A stretch of 64,000 nucleotides of DNA from Spirosoma sordidisoli (lineage in GTDB: Bacteria; Bacteroidota; Bacteroidia; Cytophagales; Spirosomataceae). The stretch's first letter is position 1; each line of letters begins with the position of its first letter. The position numbers and the translations under genes are program-made. Shown piece by piece: positions 9,030-21,000 of the stretch. The stretch lies in the NCBI RefSeq assembly GCF_004138325.1, contig NZ_SBLB01000001.1, forward strand, positions 1,373,855 through 1,437,854, given 5' to 3'. The notes below the pieces were generated by a model that had not been told where the DNA came from, ran no database searches, and worked only from the letters and a program-made list of their open reading frames with translations.

Positions 9030-12000
9030 TTAGCGGTTAATCGTCATGTATCGTACAAACTTGCGCCCGTCGCTCAGGTTGATCACGTAGTAGTACGTTC
9101 CGTCAGGTACACCAGCAGCGTTGTCGCTGATTACAGTCCCTGCATTCGGCTTACCGTCCCAGTCGTTGCGATAGTCATCTTTCTTGTAAACAAGGTGTCC
9201 CCAGCGGTTGTACACCTCGAGATTGATCGTTGCCGCCCCGGTTCCGCGAATGACGAACAGGTCGTTGATACCATCACCGTTTGGTGAGAAACCTTCCGGA
9301 ATAAACAACGCGGTGCTGGTAGCGGGCAGATTCAACGGAGTTGCTTCACGCTCGTTCAGATCGGTTGGGTTGCTGTTTCCGTTGATGTCCGGGTTCAGAC
9401 CATTGGTCGAGACATCAGACACCTTCTCCGTACCCGAGATTGCCTCTGCGTAAGCCGTGTTCAGGAAGGTAGTTGTGCTACCGAACGTAACTACGTTCAC
9501 CACAAACAGAATGGTGTCTACTTTACCGGCAGCCAGTGTACTGGTGCTATCGCCGAGAACGAGCAGCGGATTAGCGCTGCCATCGAACGCTGGGTTCAGC
9601 TTCAGTGCGCTACCGGTCGAAATTGTCACCGGCGGACTCACCACCTTGTAGCTGGCTCCGGTTATGTTGTTAAACACCTTGGAGAGCGTATCACTGACTG
9701 ACACCTTCTTCAGCAACTCACGACCGAAGTTCTTTACAACGACCTGATACACTACGTTGAAGCTTTGATCAGCCTGACGAACGGTATCCCGAACAGACAT
9801 AGCCACACCGATGAACGATCGCGTCGACAGGCTATTGAGAATCACCGGTGTTGGTGCGCTGTTGTTACGCGGGTCGAGGTCTTTATCCGGATCATAGTCG
9901 GTACCCGTCGTCGACTGGTCTTCAACTACTTTTTTATCCGGTGTCAGTGCTGTAGCCTTTGCCGTGTTATAGAACGTCAGCGAATCCGCATTGCGGGCAT
10001 CTACCCGTACTATGAACGAGAGGCTACGACTTTCTCCTACGCCCAGGCTACTCAGTGAATCGACCAGCATCTGCGTAATCAGTCCCTGACCAGTATACTG
10101 CGGGTTAACGGTCAGCCCCGAGCCAGCACTTACGCTGATCTGATTGCTGACAATAAGCGCCCCGTTACCAAACGTTTCGGAAAGATTATCAACCACCTGC
10201 ACTTTGGTGAGCGGCACCGTACCACAGTTTTTCAACGTGATCGTATATGGGATGTCGAATACACCTTCAGAGACAGCTATCGGCTCTCCAGCCAGCTTGG
10301 CTACACCGAGCAGACCGGCGGGCAGATCAAAGCGAACAGGTGTTGAGACGGCACCCGGCTTAACAGGATCAAGCCCGTCATTCGAGATGTCACTAACCGT
10401 CTGATTCGTTCCAGTCGTCTGTCCTGTCACCGTTGCCGAAGAGAAGAATGGACCATTATTGCCATTCGGCTTCACATTGACCACAATCAGAACAGTATCC
10501 TGCTCGCCTGCTGCCAGTTTGCTGGTTCCGGCAAGTACATTGGGGTAGGTATTGCCGTCATAATTGGCATCCAGTACCAGCTTGCTGCCAGCGCCTACTT
10601 TTGTGCCCACCACCGTATACGATACCGGCGGGGCGAAGGCCTGTACCAGACTGTCGGTCAGACTAATGCCTGTCAGATCAACATCACCCAGGTTCTTGAT
10701 TGTTGCCTTGTAGGTAATGGTATAGCTGCTGTCAGCCTTCGGCTCAACCTTCAATACAGTGAGGGCCAGACCAATACCCGGTCCCAGTGGCTGTCCACCA
10801 CCCAGCGTAAAGCTGGTTACAGTCGAGTTGTTGGTGGGGTCACCATCACCATCCGGATCAGTATCGCCACCGCTTGTCGACAGATCGGTTACGGTTCCAG
10901 AGCCATTCAGTGCCGTAGTACTTGCAATGTTGATAAATCCTCGGGTCGTATCGCCCGGTACGCGTCTTACAACCACGTCCATCGTGAATAGCTGCGAACG
11001 GCCTGGTGCGATATAGCTTACCGGGTCGAGCAGATCAACGTTACCTCCTGCACCTGTGAAGGTAGCAAGCGGCTTCAGGGTAGAACCGACCTCTGGCTTC
11101 ACGACCGCACTCACCAGTTGGTTGGGTGCGAAGAAGAAAGCCAGATCATCAACCACCTGCACTTTCCGCAAGGTATCGTCACCGAAGTTAGTCGCAACGA
11201 AGCGGTAGGATACTTTGATCAATGAATCGCCCTCAGCTTTTGGCGTACCTAGTACCGACTTGGCAAGACCAATCTGGCTTGGTTTATAGGCCGAGTTGTT
11301 GGTAACCGTCACACTAGCCGTGTTGTTAGCCAGATTGGTGTCTTTCTGGTCGAAGTAAGTGATAGCAGCCGTATTGACAACCGCGCCTTTGGCTACGAGT
11401 CTTGCCTGGAAACTGATCGAATCAGACTCCCCAGCCTGGAGGCTGTCAATCCGCTTCGTTATCACACCATTCGATACCGAGAAGTCAAAGACCTCACTTG
11501 GTATCAGTTCGAGTCCCTTAGGCAGTACGTCGCGTATGTCGATGTTCTTAGCCGTATGCAGGCCGTTGTTCGTTACCTTGATGGTATACGTTACCGGCTC
11601 TCCATCCTCTACCGTCGATATATCTGCCAGCTTACTGATAGATAGGTCTGTCTTAACTGTATCTGTAGCACAGTTGAAGATACTTACTACCACTTTGGCA
11701 GGTGCGCTCACACAACCGTTGCTGTTCCGGGCAAATACGTAGTATGTGCCGGCACCTACTGAGTCAGGGCGCGTGATGAGTTTCGACCAGGCTGGCTGCC
11801 CGATACGGTACTCATAGGTGCTACCCGCTGTTGTTGCCGAGAGAGCCGACGTCAGGTTAGCTACTACCGACGGACAGTTGTTGCGAATGTTCGCGACGAG
11901 CGGCATGGGAGCTGGTTCGGCTACTTTCACGACAACTGGCTCGGAGAAAGCTGAACTACATCCGCTTCCATCTACAACCTGCAGGGTGTAGGTGCCACTG

Positions 12001-15000
12001 GTTTTCACTACGATGCTCGATGAGCGCTCTTTGTTACTCCAGACGTAGCCGCTAGCACCTACTGGTCCAATAAGCTTGACAGAGTCACCATAACAGAGGT
12101 TCGTTGATCCTACGATCTGAACCGTCGGGACGGTCTTACTACCTTGAATCGTCAGCACCATCTCGTCCTTAGCGACTGCGCAGGCTGCGTTGTTCGTACT
12201 TACTGACAGCGTCAGCGTTACTTTGCCTGACGCTATATCCTCGGCGCTGGCCGTATACGTGGCGTTCAGCTGGAACGAGTTATCAAAAGTACCTGTACCG
12301 CTGGTGGTCCAGTGGGCGGTTTTACCCGCACCACCCATTACACCCGCTAGTTGATAGGTCTTCGCAGCGCATATGCTGGCGTCAGCACCCGCATTGGCCG
12401 TTGCCGGATTCTGCGGATTACAGGGTGAAGCGTCGCCACAGGTATTGATGTTAATATGGATGGCAACCGGCAGGCTATAGCAGCCGTCAATCGTTTTCTC
12501 CACCACATAATACGTACCGGCACCTACTGCTGTGTTCGTCACCTTTGAGGCTGCGCTCAGCGACTGGCTCGTATAGAACTCAAATACACCACCGCGGGTC
12601 GAGACCTGACTAGTTACGGCCGTCGTCAGATCGACCGTATTAATTGGACAGGTATTGGCTTTGTCTACTGTCTTCGGCTGAGCCACTTTCGGTAGTACCG
12701 TCACTGTTACCTCATTCGAGGCTTCGCTCTTGCAATTATCCGATGTGCAGCAGCGGGCCGTATAGGTTTGCGTAGTAGCCAGAGACACCGTCAGGGTCGA
12801 GCCTACCTGGTTGTTCGACCAGGTAACGTATGAACCAGCCGGGCAACCCTGCGCTACCAGCGTTACTGGTGCACCGAAGCAAGCAGTCGTGCTGGCTCCG
12901 CCGGCCACCGAGATCGTTGGCGCAGCAGGAGCACCTGCTTTAATAGTCGTGTATGGTGACCAGGCGCTCGAGCACTCTCCAATCTTACACTTCACCCGGT
13001 AGCTAACATCGTTTGTGGCGATGAATGACAGGCTGCTACCCGTTGTAACGTTGTCGGACCAGATATACTGACCACCCTCACAGCCTGTAGCGGTGAGTGT
13101 TACCCACTCGCCTTTGCAGGCAACCATCCGATCGGCAGAGATCGTTGGTACGTTCGGCGTGCTCACTATTGCATCGCCCATGTTCGAGTAATCGCTGGTA
13201 CAGCCATCGATGGTGCACGTAGCCATTACCCATAGATCGGCCACGATTGTTTTCGTAATCGATGCGCCTACATCGCCGTTGGTCCAGCGGATGGTACCTC
13301 CCTCACAACCAGTGGCTGTAAACGTAACAGCAGTACCAGCACAGATCGTAAACGGTTTGTTCGGGCTTATGACAGGCGGAGCCACGCGTCTGACGTTAAT
13401 CTTGGCCCCAGCGACATCGAGATCAGCACAGATCTTCCGTTCTGCAATGAGCTTAACGACATCGCCACCCGTTGTCAGACCCGGTTTCACAGCCGACAGG
13501 TCGAAGTAGTTCGGCGTATTTGGTGTAGCGTTGTACACCAGCGTATGAATCGTATAGCTACCCGCTGCGTTGGTGACGCTGAAGGTTGGCGTGGTACTGG
13601 TCTGTTGAATTACCAGATCAGCTCCTTTTGTCAGCACATATAGTACTGAGTAGCCCGTCGGCTGCACCAGACCACCGTTTGGCGTAGCGGCCAGCGTTAT
13701 AACGGTGGCAGTACCCGAACAGATTGTAGCTTCAACCGGCACCAGCGTACCTGCTTTGGCGACGCAGCTGCCCGGGTTCACGATAATCGTGTTCGACGGA
13801 TTGCTGAGACAGGTGCGGTAGCGGCACTGGGCATAATACGTCTGCGTACCGTTCGGACGGACAACAATCACGTTACCCATGTTGTTGCCGTTGATATCGT
13901 TGGCGCTCCAGATGACATCACCCGTGCAGCCGATGGCGGTCAGCGATACGGTACCACCAACTTCCACAACGGTTGCCGAAGCGACAATGGTTGGCGTTGG
14001 TACCGGCGTCACCGTGATCGTGTAGGTTGCCGACTGCGGGCTCCGGCATTTGCCATCCTGGCAGTAGACCGAGTAGCCCGTCGTTACCGTTGGCGACACG
14101 ATGATGCTGGTCGTTGTCTGACCTGTGCTCCACATTGGTGTACCCATGCAGTTGGTCACCGTCAGCGTTACTTCTTCGCCTGGGCAGGTGTGATCCGTGC
14201 TGCAGGTTACGATCGGCTGTGGGGTTGCAGTTACGCTCACCTTGATGGTGTTCGACCGGCTGCTGCCACAGGCACTTCCGCTGGTAGCTGTACAGATTGC
14301 GTAGAACTCGTTTTGCGTTGGCGTTGCCGATACAGACACCACCGAGCCGGTCTGACCATCAGACCAGGTGATGGTACCTCCCGTGCAACCCGTTGCCGTC
14401 AGCGACACCAGGCCGCTGCCACAGATTGAGGTCGTTGAAGCAACAATCGTTGGCGGTGCTATTGTACCTGAAGTCGTTACCGTTACCCGGATACCGAGCG
14501 ACCGGTCGCTTTCGCAGTTCCCCTGTTTGCAGGTAGCGAAATACTCTTTTGTTTCTGTCGGGAAGAAGCTAATGCTGGCACCGACGCGGTCAATACCATA
14601 CCACTTAACAGTCCCTTCACATCCTTCGGCCGTGAGCGTCACTTTCTCCCCGCTACAGATCAGGTTTTTACCTGAGGTCAGACTGATTTGCGGAGCCTGT
14701 GGGTTCACGATCGTTACCGGAACGGCATTCGATGGCTCGCTTAGGCATGTGCGATAACGGCACTGAGCATAATAGCGCATGCTTGCCGTTGGCCGAACGG
14801 TGATAACTGACCCGGTCAGGGAGTTACCATCTGTACCCGCCACGTTCCAGATAACGGTACCGTTGCAGCCCGATGCTGTCAGCGAGATTGGCGCCCCGGC
14901 GCAGGCCGTATCCGCACTGGCCGTTACAGTCGGAACCATAGCCGGGACTACGCTGATCGAGTATACTTTTGAAGACTCGCTCCGGCAACCATTTGATTTA

Positions 15001-18000
15001 CAGTATACCGAGTAGCTATTATTACCCAGGCTCGGGCGGACAACGATGCTTCCCGTCGTAAGAGTTGTGCTACTCCATACCGGTGTTCCCGCGCAGCCAT
15101 TCACGGTTAGGGTTACTTCTTCACCCGGGCAAGCAATGGTTGTACTACAGGTGATGGTCGGCGTCGGCAGGCCTGTCGAAATATCGATGGTCTTCGTAGC
15201 CGGTTTGCTTGGGCAGCTACCAACGACACACTGAGCCGTATACGTAGTGCGGTTTGTTGGTTCAACCACAATCACGTTGCCGGTTTGTGCCCGCTCTGAC
15301 CATTCAATTTTACTACCTTCACAACCCGATGCAGTCAGCGTTACGGATGTACCTGGGCAAACCTGATCCGCACTGGCCGTAATGACTGGTGGCTGCGGAT
15401 CCCGTACGGTTACCGTGATGAGGTTCGACCGGCCACTGATGCAGGCCTGACCCAGTACACAGCTAGCCGAGTAGGTAGTCGTTACAGATGGCGTTACGAT
15501 CACACTGAAACCAGTTTGTTGATCCGACCACCGAACAGTACCTCCTTCACAGCCTCGGGCCACCAGGGTCGTCGAACTGCCTTTGCAAATCTCCGTCAGG
15601 GCGCAGACAATAACCGGCGGTTCGGCGTTACAAACCGACACATCTATCGTTGCGCGAGCGGTATCGTTTTTCGCATATCGCGGATCGTTGTTCGAACCGC
15701 TGATGATGCCCGTATTCGTAATCGTACCACCAGCGTTAATCGTTGCTTCGATTAACAGGCTACGGTTCGATCCTTTCGTGAGCGTACCGATGGTCCAGGT
15801 ACTGGTAGCTGCATTGTACTCAGCAGCTGGCGTGGCGCTTACAAATGTCAATGTGGGCGGAAGCACATCTTTCACCTTCACATCGGCACCCGTAATCGGT
15901 CCGTTGTTGCTGGCCGTGAGCGAGTAAGTTATTTTCTGACCTACTTTATACGGACCTGCCGTCACGACAGTTTTCGCAAGAGCCAGGTCTGGCAGGCACG
16001 TTCCGACCGTGATAGTCAGCGACGCACGCGGGCTTACACAACCACTTGAGTTAACTGCCTCGGCGGTATAAACCACCTGGCCGGCCGTAGCTGGCGTTAC
16101 GATCAGTTTACCACCGCTTTCCGTTGTACCCACCAGTTTGTTATTCTGATCATACCAGTTGATACGAGCACCCGGCGCAAAGCCTATCAGCTTAGTGCTG
16201 CTACCCTGACAAACCAGTGTGTCGTCGCAGGCTACACCAACCGGCATATCGGGCCGCTTGTTGATAGAAACAAGCATTGAACTGGTAGCAGCCTTACAAA
16301 CACCGGCTCCGTCAGGATCGTTGGTTGTTGCAGTCAGCATAACTGAACCGCTGGCAACATCAGCTGCAGATGGTGTATACGTAGTGCTCAGGCTGGTTGG
16401 GCTGCTGAACGTACCCGTACCGTTGGTCGACCAGACAACACTTGTTGCCGAACCAGACAGTACAGCTTTTACAGGAACGCCATCACCCGAGCAGATCGAC
16501 ACCCCTGGGCCTACATTGACACCTGCCACGTTCTGGCAGTTACAGTCTACAATTTCCACCGTCAGCACCGTTGGGTTGCTGTAGCACCTTCCTGATTTGG
16601 CAAACAGGTAGTACTTCCCGGCACCTACTACTGTAGTGTTCGTCACCCGGGTGGCTTCTGAGCGGGTTAGACTCGTATACCACTCATAAGTAAGTCCTGT
16701 ACTGTGGTTTTCTATTTCGATCGTTGTCAGATCGACAGTTGTCTTCGGACAGATATTCTTGATGTTACCGAGACAGATTGGGGTGGGCACGGTCGTTACC
16801 GTTACCACGATCGGCTTGCGTGGGCTAACGCAGCCTTCTGTCATTGCTTCGGCATAGTATACAGTCGTTGTGGTCGGATTAACCACGTACGGCTCACCAC
16901 TGGCTGTGGTCGCAACAGCTACCCCGTCATATGGGGTGAGGTACCAGCGAATTTTTGCACCCGGAACTGAAGTCGATGCCACCAGCGTGGTACTCTCCCC
17001 GTTACAGATGCTGGCATCAGCAGAAACCGTCAGGTTGAAATTATCCGGGCATCCTGTACCAATAGAGATGCTGTACGGAACAGCTACCAGGCAGGATTTG
17101 GCATCTGTAGCAACAACCGTAAAGTTGCTGACACCAGCCGTAGTTGGCGTCCCGGATAGTACACCCGTAGTCCGATCCAGCGTCAGACCAAGAGGTAGGC
17201 TACCAGCCGTCACAGCGTATGTATAAGGTGATATGCCTCCCGTGGCTACCAGAGTCTGACTATAGGATATCCCTTTCACACCTGCTACCAGCGTTGACGG
17301 CGTCAGGGTTATTGGCTGACAGAGTGTGCAGGACGCCGGCACGGCATAGGTCGTACTCTTGATCATATTCACCACACCTGCCAGCGTTGCCGTAACTGTG
17401 CGCGAAGCAGGACCATTGCTGACCCCCGTCAGAGAGAACGAGACGGAAGCCTGTCCAGCCGTAACCGTGAATGAGGCAACAGGCGAACCATTTTCCGTAA
17501 TCGTCAAAACACCCGGAATAATGTTCGTAAACGAAACAGTACCGGTGGTGATGTACCCGTTCGTAGCGGTATTACAGATAGCTGGTGCTACAACGATGGC
17601 CATAGCCGGCATTCCACCTACCGTTACCGGTACAGACGCAGTATTATTAGACGGGTTGGTATCAACAGGTCGGTATCCATCCGTGTTCGATACCGATGTG
17701 AATGGACTGAGGACGGCTATGTTGGTCAGCGAACCACCCGCAAACGCGGCACTGATCTGCGCCGACAACGTCAGCGAGGTTGTACCTCCGTTGGCGGCCA
17801 GCGGTCCGGCAATCACCGTGCTCACCGAATTGGCTCCGCTCGTCGCGAAACCAGTTCCGCTCACAAAACTCATACTGGCCGGTAAGAGGTCATTAACAAC
17901 CACATTATAAACCGGATAAGCTGAGTTGTTCGTAACCCTTACTTCATACGTAACAACATCACCAGCCGTGAACGAGCTGCGGCCACCGGCTACCGTCTTA

Positions 18001-21000
18001 GCGATACCTACATCATAGCCCGGTACAAACCCGGCATCCAGACTGCCGTTGAACTCGCCCGAGGTCAGCGTCACGCTGCCCGTGCGGCCCGTGGCCAGCA
18101 GGTCACTGTCCATGGTACGATCCGTACCGCTCAACGGCGTGGTAGCCGTGAAGCCCGTCGGTGTCGAGAAGCCTACCGCATAGCTGTTGCTGCTGCCCGG
18201 GGTCAGCCCCGTAAAGCTATAGAAGCCCGTGCTGCTGGTGAGCACCGTCTGGCTGGTGGGCTGTCCGTTGAGGAACAGCGTGGCCACCACCCCGGCAATG
18301 CCTGGTTCTCCGGCATCCTGCACGCCGTTGCTGTTTAGGTCCGCCCATACATAGTCACCCAGACCGGCGAAGCTACCCACAGGTACCGTCGTCGTGGCCG
18401 TGTTATTATTCGGTGTCGAATCCTGGGGCTTGTACCCATCCACGTTACTGGTGGAGGTAAACGGACCAACTACTGCTACGTTGGTAATGCTGGTGGCCGA
18501 GTAGGTGTTGCTAATCTGGGCGGTATAAGTCAGGCTCACCGAACCACTAGCTGCCAGCGGACCAGCGATGGTACCACTGGCTGAACTGGGGCCGCTGCTA
18601 ACCAGGCCGCTGCCGCCTACAAAGCTCACCCCGGCAGGCATCTGATCTTTCACCTCTACGTTATAAACCGGGTAGGCCGAATTGTTGGTGACCAGTAACC
18701 GATACGTGATCAGGTCGCCCGGCAGATAGCTGCCTTTGGGGTTCACCACCAATTTCTCGATACCTACGTCATAACCCGGTACAAACCCGGCATCCAGACT
18801 GCCGTTGAACTCGCCCGAGGTCAGCGTCACGCTGCCCGTGCGGCCCGTGGCCAGCAGGTCACTGTCCATGGTACGATCCGTACCGCTCAACGGCGTCGTG
18901 GCCGTGAAGCCCGTCGGCGTCGAGAAGCCTACCGCGTAGCTGTTGCTGCTGCCCGGGGTCAGCCCCGTAAAGCTATAGAAGCCCGTGCTGCTGGTGAGCA
19001 CCGTCTGGCTGGTAGGCTGTCCGTTGAGGAACAGCGTGGCCACCACCCCGGCGATACCCGGTTCTCCGGCATCCTGCACGCCGTTGCTGTTCAGGTCCGC
19101 CCACACATAGTCACCCAGGCCAGAAGTCGGAATCAGATAACCGGCATCGATAGTCGTGTTGTTCTCACCCGAGGTCAGCGTCACCGAACCGCTCAGCCCC
19201 GTCACCAGATCGGCGTCGGAGTCAATCGTGTTATCGGTGCCAGAACGCGGGGTAGTCGCCGTCAGACCGGTCGGGGCCGTGAAGCTCACCGAGTACACGT
19301 TGGTCAGGCCTGGCGTCAGGCCTGTGAAGCTGTACAAGCCACTAGCATCGGTTGTGGTCGACGCCACTACTGTACCGTTGAGCAGTAGACTCACCGGCAC
19401 GCCCGAGATGGGGGTGTCGCCGGTCGACTGAACACCGTTGCGGTCGTTATCGGCGAAGACGTAGTTACCCAGGCTGGCAGGCTTGATGAAGCCTGCGTCT
19501 ACGGTGCTATTGAACTCGTTAGCGGCCAGTGTGTAGCTACCCGTCACACCCGTGCTGGGATTAGCATCACTATCCGTTGCGTCAGGGCCTATGTTGGCCA
19601 CCGTTCCGCTAAAGCCGGTTGGGGTTGAGAAGCTTACCGAGTAGACGTTGGTCGAGCCAGGGGTCAGCCCCGTGAAGCTATATAAACCACTGGCATTCGT
19701 CGTGGTCGTAGCGATCTCCAGCCCATTGAGCCGCAAGCTTACGGTTACCCCCGAAATAGGTGGCTCACCGGCATCCTGCTGCCCGTCGGCATTCTTATCT
19801 TCCCAGACAAAGTTGCCCAGGCCAGCCGTCAGACCCTGGTAGCCGGCGTCGATGGTCGTATTGTTCTCACCCGAGGTCAGCGTTACCGAACCGCTCAGCC
19901 CCGTCACCAGATCGGCGTCGGAGTCAATCGTGTTATCGGTGCCAGAACGCGGGGTAGTTGCCGTGAAGTTGGTCGGGGTGGAGAAGCTTACCGAGTACAC
20001 GTTGGTCAGGCCTGGTGTCAGGCCTGTGAAGCTGTACAAGCCACTGGCATCGGTTGTGGTCGACGCCACTACTGTACCGTTGAGCAGTAGACTCACCGGC
20101 ACGCCCGAGATGGGGGTGTCGCCGGTCGACTGAACACCGTTGCGGTCGTTATCGGCGAAGACGTAGTTACCCAGGCTGGCAGGCTTGATGAAGCCCGCGT
20201 CTACCGTTGGGTTATTCCGGGCGGTACTCGATTCAGGCTGACTTGTATCTATAGTATATACGCGCGTCAGTCCATTGAGGCCCGCATCACTGTTCATGTC
20301 GTCCGATACACCCGTTACCGTTTGCGACGTAGGCTGGAACCCAGCTGGTGTCACGAACTTAACCGTGTAACTGCCATCGGTCAGACCGGTAAAGCTATAG
20401 AGCCCACCCACGGTTGTTGTGGTCGAGGCCAGCAGCGTTGTACTCGTTGGATCATATAGCTCAACGGTTACACCGCTGATACCGGGTTCGTCAACGTCCT
20501 GTTTGCCATTGGCATTTTTGTCTTCCCAGACAAAGTTACCCAGGCTCCCCAGCGGCCCCGGTACAAATTCGATGTTACAGCAGTTTGATGAAGCACATTC
20601 ATTCTTGTAGGTCACAAAACGATAAACGCCCACCGACTTTATAGTCAATGAGTTGTCATTGTTTACTACAGCCAGCGAGGTCGATACGGCGGATGTACTG
20701 ATGGGTACATCGTTGCGAAACCATTCGATCCGGTCGAAACCAGCTGGTACTGACACAGTATATTCATCACCCCCATAGAAAAAGATAGGAATAGCGAAGC
20801 AAACGGCCGCATAATCATCTTCGTATATATTACCAGACGCAGGCGAATCGGGATCGGTCTGATCGAGGCTGGTAACCTCGGCGGTGTTAAACCATACTCC
20901 TCGTCCGACTACGGTGGCCCGGAAGGTAAGCGTCGCCGATGCGCCGGGCGCAATCGAAGGAATACGCCAGGTTCCGGTCGTCACCGTTGATGACGCTGCC

